This document shows positions 20,097-29,052 of a stretch of 64,000 bases of DNA, in pieces. Origin of the DNA: Pseudomonadota bacterium (GTDB taxonomy: Bacteria > Pseudomonadota > Alphaproteobacteria > Dongiales > Dongiaceae); NCBI GenBank assembly GCA_016183985.1, contig JACPDN010000004.1:1-64000 (forward strand), written 5' to 3'. Both the position numbers and the translations under genes were made by a program. The notes beneath the pieces were generated by a model. It did not search any database, had not been told where the DNA came from, and was given only the letters and a program-made list of their open reading frames with translations. The number at the start of each line of letters is the position of its first letter. Positions within the stretch are counted from its first letter, which is position 1.

Positions 20097-22166
20097 ATGC
20101 GTCTGAAGACAATCCTGGCCGGTTTGCTGATGCTGGCGGTGGGCCTGGCGGCGACCTTGGTGGCGATCGTCAAATCGACCGATTTCAACGCCTATAAGGA
20201 TCTCATCGCTGCCCAGGTGAAGTCGGCGACCGGACGCGATCTGGTGCTGGCCGGCAATGTCGAGCTCGGCATTTCGCTCACGCCGACGCTCAGCATCAGC
20301 CAGGTCACTTTCCGCAATGCGGAGTGGGGCACCGAGCCGGCGATGCTGAAATTCGACAAGCTGCAAGCTGAGATCCAGTTGCTGCCGCTGCTTTCCAACG
20401 AGATCGTCATCAACAAGGTCGTGCTCAGTGATGCCGATGTGTTGCTGGAAACCAATGCCGAGGGAATCGGCAATTGGGTGATGGGCAATGGCGGGCAAGG
20501 CGGCTCGGCGCCGCTGCCGCATATCGGTCAGGTTCAGATCGACCGCTTGAAGATCCGCTATCACGAGGGCGAAAGCGGGTTCAGCCGTGAACTGAACATC
20601 GACAGTCTCAATGCCAAGACATCCGGGCCGGGCGCGCCCATCGACCTTGCCTTGAAGGCGACGATGGTGGGTGAAACGCTGAATGCCGAGGGACAGATCG
20701 GGGCGCTCCGCCAGTTCACGCAAGGCCCCTTGCCGATCAATCTCAAGGGCAATGTCAACACGGTGGCCTTCACCGTCGACGGTCAGATCGCCGACCCGGC
20801 GCAGTTCGAAGGCATCGATGTCGATCTGTCGCTGGCGTCGGACACGGAAGTGAAGTTCGGTGATTTCAAGCTGCCGGGCACCGGACCTTACCGCGTCGCC
20901 GGCCATCTCACGGGAGCGAAGGGGCAATACAAGCTCTCGACCGCCAGCGGCCGTGTCGGCGACAGCGATTTCACCGGCGATCTTGAATACAGCCGTGGCG
21001 AGGCACGGCCCTTTATCGGCCTCAAGCTCGCCTCGACCAAGCTTAACAGCAAGGATTTCGGGCTGGAACCTGTCCTCTCTGGTCCGGATAAGGGGCCGAA
21101 GGATGGGCGCGCCTTTTCTGCCGAGCCTTGGGACATTCCGCAGCTCGATATGCTCGATGCGGACGTGCTCTGGACCGCGCAGGAATTCTCATATGGTCCT
21201 TACCCATTGAAGAATGCCAGCATCGAACTCCACTTGCGCGACGGCAAGCTGACGCTCACCAATGTCACCGGCAATCTGGTCGATGGCCGCTTCTCGGCCG
21301 GCGGCACGCTCGACACCATGCAATCGCCGGCAAATTTGGTTGCCCGCATGCGTGCAGACGATGTGGCAGCCGTACCGCTCCTGGAGACCATGGGTCTTGC
21401 CGGTGTGCTACAGGCCAAGAACGCCAATCTTGAGGTTGAAGTTGCCGGACCGGCATCCTCCTTGCGCAACTTGTTGGGGGCTGCCAATGGCAATGTCATG
21501 TTCGAGACCGGGGCCGGGCGTTTGCAGAACGATTTCGTGCGCCTGCTCTTTGCCAATCTCTTCAGCGTCATCTCGGTGGGCGGCAGCGGTGACGCTTCGC
21601 AGGTCAATTGCCTGGTGACGCGCTTCGATATCAAGAACGGCATCGCCGTTTCGCGTGGCCTGGTGCTGGATACGCCGGGGGCAACCGTGCTGGGCGCCGG
21701 CAATATCGACCTCAGAAACGAGCGTCTCGATCTTCATCTCGATACCCAGTCGAAACAGGTCAATCTCGCCAATCTCGCCGTGCCGATGAATGTCGGCGGC
21801 TCCTTGTCGAAGCCGAGCGTGACACCCGATGCCATCGGCACCGTGGAAAACACGGCGGGCTTTGCGACACGGGCCGCCAATTTTGCGACCTTCGGGGCGT
21901 TGGAGGCCGTGACAGGCCTTGGACAAAGCCAGGATCTCGGCCCCAATCCCTGCCGCACGGCGCTCGATGCCGGCAGCAAGGCCGGGAAATCCGCCTCGCC
22001 CACCGACAAGATCAAGAGTGGAACCGGACAGGTCATCGAGGGTGTTGGTGAAGGCGCTGGCCAGGTCATCGACGGCGTCGGCGAAGGCGCCAAGAAGGTC
22101 GGCAAGGAAACGGGCAAGGCGCTGGAATCGATCGGCGACGGCATCAATAGTATTTTCGGGAATTGA
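20097..22166 (+). CDS. AsmA family protein
   Basis: A 689-residue envelope protein. An N-terminal membrane anchor (LKTILAGLLMLAVGLAATLVAIV) precedes a long beta-rich repeat body. It has an AsmA N-terminal segment (DLIAAQVKSATGRDLVLAGN) and an AsmA-like C-terminal region (GAGNIDLRNERLDLHLDTQSK). AsmA proteins are thought to bridge periplasm and move phospholipids. The tail (~620-689) is low-complexity with Gly/Val/Glu/Gly repeats. GGAGAGGA at 20082-20089 fixes the ATG at 20097. Confidence 0.88.
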   Translation: MRLKTILAGLLMLAVGLAATLVAIVKSTDFNAYKDLIAAQVKSATGRDLVLAGNVELGISLTPTLSISQVTFRNAEWGTEPAMLKFDKLQAEIQLLPLLSNEIVINKVVLSDADVLLETNAEGIGNWVMGNGGQGGSAPLPHIGQVQIDRLKIRYHEGESGFSRELNIDSLNAKTSGPGAPIDLALKATMVGETLNAEGQIGALRQFTQGPLPINLKGNVNTVAFTVDGQIADPAQFEGIDVDLSLASDTEVKFGDFKLPGTGPYRVAGHLTGAKGQYKLSTASGRVGDSDFTGDLEYSRGEARPFIGLKLASTKLNSKDFGLEPVLSGPDKGPKDGRAFSAEPWDIPQLDMLDADVLWTAQEFSYGPYPLKNASIELHLRDGKLTLTNVTGNLVDGRFSAGGTLDTMQSPANLVARMRADDVAAVPLLETMGLAGVLQAKNANLEVEVAGPASSLRNLLGAANGNVMFETGAGRLQNDFVRLLFANLFSVISVGGSGDASQVNCLVTRFDIKNGIAVSRGLVLDTPGATVLGAGNIDLRNERLDLHLDTQSKQVNLANLAVPMNVGGSLSKPSVTPDAIGTVENTAGFATRAANFATFGALEAVTGLGQSQDLGPNPCRTALDAGSKAGKSASPTDKIKSGTGQVIEGVGEGAGQVIDGVGEGAKKVGKETGKALESIGDGINSIFGN

Positions 22167-22169
22167 CGC

Positions 22170-22883
22170 ATGCAGAATACGGCGCCACGCCGCTTCTATA
22201 AGACCGTCACGGCCGTCGAAGGTGCCGGTGGCTGGAATGTGACGCTGGACGGCAAGGTGCTGCGCTCGCCGGCGAAGAAGGATTTCAACCTGCCGACCAA
22301 AGAGCTGGCTGAGGCGATTGTCGTCGAATGGGATTCTCAGACCGAACATGTCCGCCCCTTGGCGATGCCGCTGATGCAATTGGCATCGACCGCCATCGAC
22401 CGCGTCGGGGCAGATCGCGCCCGCATCATTGCCGAACTTGTCGGTTATGCCGGGACGGATCTCGTCTGCTATCGGGCCGCCGAACCGCCGAGCCTGGTCG
22501 AACGCGAGGCGCAGGCCTGGGATCCGCTGCTGGCATGGTTGCGCAGGCGTTATGACGTGTCCCTGGTATCGACCAGCGGGATCGTTGCTGTCGCACAGCC
22601 GCCAGTGGCCATGGAAGCGCTATCAAAGGTGATGAACGGTCACGATGACTTCGCCCTGGCAGCACTTGCGACGCTGATCCAGACGGCAGGCTCGCTCGTC
22701 ATCGGGCTTGCCGTGGCCGAGGGCGAGATCACGGCAGAGCAAGGCGCGCATGCGGCGCAGCTTGATGAGCTTTATCAGACGGAACGTTGGGGCGAAGACA
22801 AGGATGCTGTGGAGCGCCGTGTGGCGCAGCTTGCTGAAATGGTGGCAGCGCGGCGCTTTCTTGATCTCCTGACTCAGGAATAG
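22170..22883 (+). CDS. ATP12-type F1F0 ATP synthase assembly chaperone
   Basis: A 237-residue protein starting 3 nt after the asmA-like gene. The N-terminal RRFYKTV, LDGKVLRSPAKKDFNLPTKELAEAIVVEWDSQ and the FCYRAAEPP-like LVCYRAAEPPSLVEREAQAWDPLLAWL segment are diagnostic of ATP12 (which binds the alpha subunit of F1 in mitochondria). The family occurs in alphaproteobacteria and mitochondria, which supports the taxonomic call. Confidence 0.93.
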   Translation: MQNTAPRRFYKTVTAVEGAGGWNVTLDGKVLRSPAKKDFNLPTKELAEAIVVEWDSQTEHVRPLAMPLMQLASTAIDRVGADRARIIAELVGYAGTDLVCYRAAEPPSLVEREAQAWDPLLAWLRRRYDVSLVSTSGIVAVAQPPVAMEALSKVMNGHDDFALAALATLIQTAGSLVIGLAVAEGEITAEQGAHAAQLDELYQTERWGEDKDAVERRVAQLAEMVAARRFLDLLTQE

Positions 22884-22924
22884 GTCGGTTTTCCCGGTTA
22901 TTTCCTTCGCTTCGTCCTTGGGTT

Positions 22925-22939
22925 CACGAAATCTTCGTG
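22925..22939. promoter_or_regulatory. Inverted repeat upstream of the propionyl-CoA carboxylase genes
   Basis: CACGAA/TTCGTG around ATC lies 71 nt before pccB, followed by a second loose dyad TTGCGC...GCGCAC-like at 22948-22963. The position suits an operator for a short-chain acyl-CoA regulator, but the half-sites are short. Low confidence. Confidence 0.25.
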
Positions 22940-23009
22940 CTATCCAGGTTGCGCTTTTCGCACCTGCGGAAAACGTGGGGCGACCTCTTTTGTTCGGGGG
23001 ACGGATCTC

Positions 23010-24542
23010 ATGCAGGAAATCCTGAAACAGCTTGAAGAGAAGCGCGCAGCGGCGCGGGCAGGCGGCGGCAAGAAACGTGTCGACGCCCAGCATGCCAAAG
23101 GCCGCCTGACCGCTCGCGAGCGCATTGAGCTCCTGCTCGACCCCGATTCCTTCGAAGAATGGGACATGTTCGTCGAGCATCGCTGCCACGATTTCGGCAT
23201 GGGTTCGCAGCGTGTGCCTGGCGATGGCGTCGTTACCGGCTACGGCACGATCAACGGCCGCCTTGTTTTTGTCTTCAGCCAGGATTTCACGGTTTTCGGC
23301 GGCTCGCTCTCGGAAGCGCATGCCGAAAAGATCTGCAAGGTGATGGATCAGGCAATCCGTGTCGGCGCGCCCGTGATCGGCATCAACGATTCGGGCGGCG
23401 CCCGCATCCAGGAAGGCGTCGCCTCGCTTGCCGGCTATGCCGAGGTGTTCCAGCGCAACATCATGGCCTCGGGCGTCGTGCCGCAGATCAGCGTCATCAT
23501 GGGGCCCTGTGCCGGCGGGGCTGTCTATTCGCCGGCCATGACCGACTTCATCTTCATGGTGAAGGACAGCTCCTACATGTTCGTGACCGGCCCCGACGTG
23601 GTGAAGACGGTGACCCATGAAAATGTCACTTTCGAACAGCTGGGCGGCGCGCTGACTCACAGCCAGAAATCCGGCGTCGCCGATCTCGCCTTCGAGAACG
23701 ATGTCGAGGCGCTCCTCGAAGTGCGCCGCTTCGTCGACATGCTGCCGGCCTCCAACCGCAACAAGGCGCCGCAGCGCACCTCGCCGGACCCGATCGACCG
23801 CGATGAGATGTCGCTGGATACGCTCATCCCATCGAATCCCAACAAGCCCTACGACATGAAGGAACTCATCACCAAGGTGGTGGATGAGGGCGATTTCTTC
23901 GAGCTGCAGCCGAATTTCGCGCGCAACATCCTGACCGGATTCGCGCGGATTGGCGGCGAGACGGTGGGCATCGTCGCCAATCAGCCGATGGTTTTGGCCG
24001 GTTGCCTCGACATCGATTCATCAAGGAAAGCCGCACGTTTTGTGCGTTTCTGCGATTGTTTCGATATTCCCATCGTCACTTTCGTCGACGTGCCGGGCTT
24101 CCTGCCGGGCACCACGCAGGAGCACGGCGCCATCATCAAGCACGGCGCCAAGCTGCTCTTTGCCTATGGCGAGGCAACGGTGCCGAAAGTCACCGTCATC
24201 ACCAGGAAGGCCTATGGCGGTGCCTATGACGTCATGAGTTCGAAGCACCTCCGGGGCGACGTCAACTTCGCCTGGCCGACGGCGGAAATCGCCGTCATGG
24301 GCCCGAAGGGTGCCGTGGAAATCATCTTCCGCGCCGATATCGGCGACAGTGCCAAGATCGCCGATCGGACCGAGGAATATCGCCAGAAATTCGCGACCCC
24401 TTTCGTCGCGGGTGCGCGCGGTTTCATCGACGACGTGATCATGCCGCATTCGACGCGCAAACGTATCTGCCGCTCGCTTGCCATGCTCAGGGATAAGAAG
24501 ATCGAGAATCCCTGGAAGAAGCACGACAACATCCCGCTTTGA
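23010..24542 (+). CDS. pccB: Propionyl-CoA carboxylase beta chain (carboxyltransferase)
   Basis: A 510-residue biotin-dependent carboxyltransferase. It has the two crotonase-like halves: an N-half with [13 protein letters not shown] and [20 protein letters not shown], and a C-half with [25 protein letters not shown] and [11 protein letters not shown]. The start [20 protein letters not shown] and the partner downstream fit PccB, which turns propionyl-CoA into (S)-methylmalonyl-CoA. Acetyl-CoA use cannot be excluded from sequence. Confidence 0.93.
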   Translation: MQEILKQLEEKRAAARAGGGKKRVDAQHAKGRLTARERIELLLDPDSFEEWDMFVEHRCHDFGMGSQRVPGDGVVTGYGTINGRLVFVFSQDFTVFGGSLSEAHAEKICKVMDQAIRVGAPVIGINDSGGARIQEGVASLAGYAEVFQRNIMASGVVPQISVIMGPCAGGAVYSPAMTDFIFMVKDSSYMFVTGPDVVKTVTHENVTFEQLGGALTHSQKSGVADLAFENDVEALLEVRRFVDMLPASNRNKAPQRTSPDPIDRDEMSLDTLIPSNPNKPYDMKELITKVVDEGDFFELQPNFARNILTGFARIGGETVGIVANQPMVLAGCLDIDSSRKAARFVRFCDCFDIPIVTFVDVPGFLPGTTQEHGAIIKHGAKLLFAYGEATVPKVTVITRKAYGGAYDVMSSKHLRGDVNFAWPTAEIAVMGPKGAVEIIFRADIGDSAKIADRTEEYRQKFATPFVAGARGFIDDVIMPHSTRKRICRSLAMLRDKKIENPWKKHDNIPL

Positions 24543-24570
24543 TGAGCAGGAGAGAGCGGGAAAATTGAGC

Positions 24571-26556
24571 ATGTTCAAGAAAATCCTGATTGCCAATCGC
24601 GGCGAAATCGCTTGCCGCGTCATCAAGACCGCCAAGGCCATGGGCATCAAGACCGTGGCCGTCTATTCCGAAGCCGATGCCGACGCGCTCCATGTGCGCA
24701 TGGCGGATGAGGCCGTGGCGATCGGCCCGGCGGCGGCGCGCGACAGCTATCTCGTCATCGAGAAGATCGTCGAGGCCTGCAAGGCGACCGGTGCCGAAGC
24801 GGTGCATCCCGGCTATGGCTTCCTCTCCGAGAACATGAAATTCGCGGAAAACCTGAAGAAAGCGAAGATCGCTTTCATCGGCCCGGATCCGCATGCCATC
24901 CATGCGATGGGCGACAAGATCGAATCGAAGAAGCTCGCCAAGGAAGCCGGCGTCAACATGGTCCCGGGCTTCCTCGACGTCATCAAGGACGGCGACCATG
25001 CGGTGAAGATCGCGCGCGAGATCGGCTATCCGGTGATGGTGAAGGCATCAGCCGGCGGTGGCGGCAAGGGCATGCGCGTTGCCTATAACGATGCCGAGAC
25101 CAAGGATGGTTTTCGCTCGGCAACGGCGGAAGCCAAAGCGAGCTTCGGTGACGATCGCATCTTCATCGAGAAATTCATCGAAGAACCGCGCCATATCGAG
25201 ATCCAGGTGCTCGCTGACGGCCATGGCAATTGCCTCTATCTGGGCGAACGCGAATGCTCGATCCAGCGCCGACACCAGAAGGTGATCGAGGAGGCGCCAT
25301 CGCCCTTCCTCGATGAAAAGACCCGTGCCGCCATGGGCGAGCAGGCGGTGGCTCTCGCCAGGGCCGTCAAATATAAATCCGCCGGCACGGTCGAGTTCAT
25401 CGTCGATGCTAAGCGCAATTTCTATTTCCTCGAGATGAACACCCGCCTGCAGGTCGAACATCCGGTCACTGAAATGATCACGGGCCTCGATCTCGTGGAG
25501 CAGATGATCCGTGTTGCTGCCGGCGAAAAACTGAAGCTCAAGCAAGCGGATGTGAAGCTGAAGGGCTGGGCGATCGAAGCCCGCGTCTATGCCGAGGATC
25601 CGTTGCGCAACTTCCTGCCCTCGACCGGGCGCCTGGTGCGCTACCGCGAGCCCGTGGGCGGCAGTTCTGTGCGTGTCGATTCCGGCGTCTATGAAGGCGC
25701 CGAGATCAGCATGTTCTACGACCCGATGATCGCCAAGCTGGTGGCCCATGGCCCCGATCGCCGCGCGGCGACCCAGACCATGCGCGAGGCGCTGGATGCC
25801 TTCTATATCCGCGGCCTCAACCACAACATGCCGTTCCTTTCAGCCTTGATGGGCCATGAGCGCTTCGCGGCCGGCAGGCTTACCACCGGCTTCATCGCCG
25901 AGGAGTTTCCGGACGGATTCCATGGCGTCGATCTGAAGCCCGAAGCGCTTTCCGATCTCGTTGCGGTGGCGGCCGTGATCCATCATCGCTATGAATTGCG
26001 TGCCCATGAACGTGCGCCGCATTTTCATGCCAATGGCAGCGCCGTCGCTGGAAAGTGGGTGGTGAAACTCGGGGCCGAGAAGCATGAGGCGACGGTCGCT
26101 GAAACCGCCGCCGGCTTTGCCGTCATCGCCGATAAGAAGAGCCATGAACTGGTCAGCGATTGGAAGCTGGGCGACGTGCTGTGGCGCGGCCGCATCGACG
26201 GTCGCAGCATCACGGTGCAGATCGACCGGATCGGCACCGGCTATCGCCTGACCTATGCGGGCGCCCAGGCCAATATCCTGGTCCTCACCCCGCGCGCGGC
26301 GGAACTCGACAAGCACATGCTGGTCAAACAGCCGCCGGACATGTCGAGGTTCCTGCTCTCGCCCATGCCGGGCCTGCTGGTCTCGCTGGCGGTGAAGGAA
26401 GGCCAGGAAGTGAAGGCCGGCGAAGAGCTCTGTGTCGTCGAAGCGATGAAGATGATGAACATCCTCAAAGCCGAGCGCGACGGCACGGTGGCCAAGATCG
26501 CTGCCAAGGCCGGTGACAGCCTCGCCGTCGATCAGGTCATCGTGGAATTCGCCTGA
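24571..26556 (+). CDS. pccA: Propionyl-CoA carboxylase alpha chain (biotin carboxylase + BCCP)
   Basis: A 661-residue subunit starting MFKKILIANRGEIACRV. The biotin carboxylase domain (1-450) has ATP-grasp KASAGGGGKGMR and EMNTRLQVEHPVTE. A BT linker region follows, then the C-terminal biotinyl domain with EAMKMMN, biotin site K627. The upstream in-frame codons are rejected because GGAGAGAGCGGG lies before the ATG at 24571. It is co-transcribed with pccB (28 nt gap) and overlaps the acylphosphatase by one base. Confidence 0.95.
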   Translation: MFKKILIANRGEIACRVIKTAKAMGIKTVAVYSEADADALHVRMADEAVAIGPAAARDSYLVIEKIVEACKATGAEAVHPGYGFLSENMKFAENLKKAKIAFIGPDPHAIHAMGDKIESKKLAKEAGVNMVPGFLDVIKDGDHAVKIAREIGYPVMVKASAGGGGKGMRVAYNDAETKDGFRSATAEAKASFGDDRIFIEKFIEEPRHIEIQVLADGHGNCLYLGERECSIQRRHQKVIEEAPSPFLDEKTRAAMGEQAVALARAVKYKSAGTVEFIVDAKRNFYFLEMNTRLQVEHPVTEMITGLDLVEQMIRVAAGEKLKLKQADVKLKGWAIEARVYAEDPLRNFLPSTGRLVRYREPVGGSSVRVDSGVYEGAEISMFYDPMIAKLVAHGPDRRAATQTMREALDAFYIRGLNHNMPFLSALMGHERFAAGRLTTGFIAEEFPDGFHGVDLKPEALSDLVAVAAVIHHRYELRAHERAPHFHANGSAVAGKWVVKLGAEKHEATVAETAAGFAVIADKKSHELVSDWKLGDVLWRGRIDGRSITVQIDRIGTGYRLTYAGAQANILVLTPRAAELDKHMLVKQPPDMSRFLLSPMPGLLVSLAVKEGQEVKAGEELCVVEAMKMMNILKAERDGTVAKIAAKAGDSLAVDQVIVEFA

Positions 26557-26837
26557 TGCCTGACGCGGCCAAGCTCTGCCGCATCAGCGGCAAGGTTCAG
26601 GGTGTTTGGTACCGTGCCTGGACTGTCGAGCAGGCGCAGATCCGGAATCTCAACGGCTGGGTGCGCAACCTCGGGAGTGGCGATGTGGAGGCTCTCTTTG
26701 CCGGCCCTGCCGACAAGGTTGCCGATATGATCGCTGCCTGCCATCAGGGGCCCAGAGCCGCGCGTGTGGCGAATGTGGCCGTCGAGGATTTCGCAGGGGA
26801 CATCCCGGAAGGTTTCGCGCAAACATCCGACGCCTGA
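26556..26837 (+). CDS. acyP: Acylphosphatase
   Basis: A 93-residue acylphosphatase, normal size. The catalytic Arg is R20 in GKVQGVWYRAW, and Asn is N38 in GWVRNLGSG. It hydrolyses acyl phosphates such as acetyl or carbamoyl phosphate. The start codon overlaps the pccA stop (TGATG), so it is part of the carboxylase operon. Confidence 0.92.
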   Translation: MPDAAKLCRISGKVQGVWYRAWTVEQAQIRNLNGWVRNLGSGDVEALFAGPADKVADMIAACHQGPRAARVANVAVEDFAGDIPEGFAQTSDA

Positions 26838-26858
26838 AACCCGTCATCGGAGCGTCCC

Positions 26859-27635
26859 ATGGATCTCGGTATCGCCGGCAAACGCGCCCTCATCCTGGGT
26901 GCCAGTCAGGGGCTCGGTGCCGCTTCGGCCGCAGCTCTGGCTGCGGAAGGTGTCGCGGTCACGCTGCTGGCCCGCAATGCTGCCAAGCTCCAGGACCGCG
27001 TTGCCGAGATCGCGGCCCATGGCGGCATCGCCACGTCGCTGGTTGCCGACCTTACCAAAGCGGCCGATCTGGCGCCTGTCCTTGGCGACGGCCTCGGCCA
27101 CGATATTCTCGTGCTCAATTCGCCCCCACCTCCGCCGGTCAAGGCCGGCGCCTTCGACCGGGCCACCTGGGTGCAGCAATTCGAGGCGATGTTCCTCAAC
27201 CAGATCGATTTGACGGCCCATCTCGTCAAAGGCATGGCATCGCGCGGCTGGGGGCGCGTCATCTCCATCGCCTCCACCAGCGTGCAGGAGCCGATCCCCG
27301 GCCTCGTCTATTCCAATGCGCTCCGGGCCGGGCTGCAGGGCTATCTGAAATCTCTCTCGGACGAAGTCGCGGCACAGGGCGTCACGGTGAATACGGTGGC
27401 ACCCGGCTCATTCGCCACCGAGCGCACCCATTCGCTCGATGCCGCTGCCGCCCAGCGCAGTGGCCGCAGCCATGATGATGTTGCTGCCGAAGGTGCAGCC
27501 GGCATTCCCGCCCGCCGCTATGGCAAGCCGGCCGAATTCGGCGCGATGGTGGCGTTCCTCTGCGGGCAGGCCTCCGCCTATACGACCGGCGCGTTCTTCC
27601 GCGTCGACGGCGGCTCCAGCCGCGGCGGGATTTAG
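26859..27635 (+). CDS. SDR family oxidoreductase with atypical active site
   Basis: A 258-residue Rossmann-fold protein. The nucleotide-binding motif is GASQGLGAASA, and NAG is replaced by LNSPPPPP. At the catalytic YxxxK site the sequence is YSNAL, so the lysine is missing. Such FabG-like homologues exist in proteobacteria and are often called 3-oxoacyl-ACP reductases without proof. The C-terminus (GAFFRVDGGSSRGGI) is normal SDR. It trails the pcc operon by 21 nt. Confidence 0.78.
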   Translation: MDLGIAGKRALILGASQGLGAASAAALAAEGVAVTLLARNAAKLQDRVAEIAAHGGIATSLVADLTKAADLAPVLGDGLGHDILVLNSPPPPPVKAGAFDRATWVQQFEAMFLNQIDLTAHLVKGMASRGWGRVISIASTSVQEPIPGLVYSNALRAGLQGYLKSLSDEVAAQGVTVNTVAPGSFATERTHSLDAAAAQRSGRSHDDVAAEGAAGIPARRYGKPAEFGAMVAFLCGQASAYTTGAFFRVDGGSSRGGI

Positions 27636-27680
27636 GCAAGGTCACATGGCCAGCGGCGCGAGTGGCACCCGTCACTTGGC

Positions 27681-27778
27681 GCCCCCCTCCCTAGCCCTCC
27701 CCCTGAAGGGAGAGGGAATTGGAACGAGGTGGTCGGTGCGAGTTCGGTGAGAAAGCCCTCTCCCTTCAGGGGGTTAGC
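27681..27778. repeat. Palindromic intergenic repeat, type A, copy 1
   Basis: The left arm (27681-27716, CCCTCCCCCTGAAGGGAGAGGG core) and the right arm (27756-27778, CCCTCTCCCTTCAGGGGG core) can form a long stem. It lies between convergent genes (SDR and lipB). The same unit recurs at 45978-46094. Confidence 0.85.
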
Positions 27779-27851
27779 GATGACTTTCTCCATCCAGTTT
27801 CTGTTTTCTCTTCCTCAAGATCCCCACGCGACACCGCTCGGGCAGTTGTGC

Positions 27852-28008
27852 CGGCCGTGCGTTTCGGCCGTGACGGGTGCTGCTGCCTGCAGCACCGAAG
27901 GGGAATCCGGTCACCGCGTCGGATCCGGCGGGGGCTGCGAACCGCTGCAGCCCAAGGGGAGCGCCCTGTGACCCGGGACTCGCGGGGGACCGCTCATCCA
28001 TCCGGTCC
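27852..28008. repeat. Cluster of five consecutive GC-rich hairpins at the lipB 3' end
   Basis: Five separate stems lie within 157 bp. They are 27852-27870 (6 bp), 27876-27896 (perfect 8 bp, 5-nt loop), 27902-27926 (7 bp with one bulged A), 27932-27953 (7 bp) and 27987-28008 (6 bp). The first lie just past the lipB stop and the rest cover its last ~35 codons. No T-run, so this is not an ordinary terminator. It may be a structured RNA or an inserted palindrome cluster. Confidence 0.5.
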
Positions 28009-28636
28009 GGGAGGCTGCTTTCACCCGCAACCTGGGTTGCTCCCATATCTGGCCGAGCTTGGCGAGCGAGGTGACGCCGAAGGGGGTTGCTGCACTGTCG
28101 GAGATGCCGCAGGGCACGATGCCGTTGAAGTGGTTGAGGTCCGGGTCGACATTGATGCTGATGCCGTGAAAGCTCACCCAATGCCTAAGGCGGATGCCGA
28201 TGGCGGCGATCTTGTCTTCCCGCCCTCCATCGGCCACCCAAAGCCCGACGCGCCCCTCACGGCGTTCGGCGGTCACGTTGAAGCGCGCCAGCGTGCGAAT
28301 GACCCATTCTTCGAGATCGCGGACGAATTGCCGGACATCGGCACCACGTTTCTTCACGTCCAGCATCACATAGATCACGCGCTGCCCGGGGCCGTGATAG
28401 GTAAACTGCCCGCCGCGCCCGGACTCAAAGACCGGGAAGCGGTCGGGGGAGAGGAGATCGCCCGCCTTGGCGCTGGTGCCGGCGGTGTAAAGCGGCGGAT
28501 GCTCCAGCAGCCAGAGGGTCTCGGGCGCCGTTCCGGCGCGAATCTCGACGACTCTTTTTTCCATGAAATCGACCGCTTCCGGGTAGGGAACGGGCAAATC
28601 GCTGATCCGCCATGTCGGTTGCGCCATTTTCTCCAT
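27911..28636 (-). CDS. lipB: Octanoyl-[ACP]:protein N-octanoyltransferase (LipB)
   Basis: A 241-residue LipB, which moves octanoyl from ACP to lipoyl domains. The core has [29 protein letters not shown] (substrate tunnel), [22 protein letters not shown] with the catalytic Lys, and [22 protein letters not shown] with the catalytic Cys. After the normal family end (about residue 195) it carries ~40 extra residues rich in Pro, Gly and Arg, encoded across the hairpin cluster. The start codon could also be an ATG four codons downstream at 28624. Confidence 0.93.
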   Translation of the reverse strand: MEKMAQPTWRISDLPVPYPEAVDFMEKRVVEIRAGTAPETLWLLEHPPLYTAGTSAKAGDLLSPDRFPVFESGRGGQFTYHGPGQRVIYVMLDVKKRGADVRQFVRDLEEWVIRTLARFNVTAERREGRVGLWVADGGREDKIAAIGIRLRHWVSFHGISINVDPDLNHFNGIVPCGISDSAATPFGVTSLAKLGQIWEQPRLRVKAASRTGWMSGPPRVPGHRALPLGCSGSQPPPDPTR

Positions 28637-28752
28637 GGCAAGTCCTTTGAATCTTTGAGTTTTTTGTTTGCTTGATCACTGCGTGCCGATTTGCTATTCC
28701 CCGCCGCGCTGTCTGGCAAGGGTTCTCGTGATCCTTGGCCTGGAGATTATGT

Positions 28753-28837
28753 GCGGTCGTGGCGGAATTGGTAGACGCGCAGCGTTGAGGTCGCTGTGGG
28801 GCAACCCGTGGAAGTTCGAGTCTTCTCGACCGCACCA
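28753..28837 (+). tRNA. tRNA-Leu (anticodon GAG)
   Basis: The acceptor arm GCGGTCG (28753-28759) pairs with CGACCGC (28827-28833). The anticodon stem CAGCG/CGCTG encloses loop TTGAGGT, giving GAG (reads CUC and CUU). It has the long class II variable arm and a TTCGAGT T-loop region. CCA is encoded at 28835-28837. Confidence 0.95.
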
Positions 28838-29052
28838 TCTTCTCTTCAGGCAGGGCCAAGCTCAGGGATCAACTCGGCGATCAACCTCAGCGATCTACTT
28901 CTGGCCCGCTATCTTCCTGAAACCAAACTCAAAAAATTGGGGTAACCGCCCTCTTTGGGTGGCATCGCCCTAGCCCTTGGTTATAATCCCGGCGCATTAA
29001 CGAATTGGCGCGTCGGTTTCGGGCGTGCATAGCGCATTTTTTGAGGGCAGGC

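Noticed and set aside
27895-27960. Resemblance to a cobalamin riboswitch (GGGGAATCCGGT ... ATCCGG)
   Set aside because: The conserved core with the GCCACTGT-type box and the downstream CAGGA-ACCTGCC pairing is absent, and no B12-related gene follows on the plus strand.
27719-28675. 318-codon plus-strand frame opposite lipB
   Set aside because: lipB has clear catalytic motifs; the plus-strand translation has none and begins inside a palindromic repeat.
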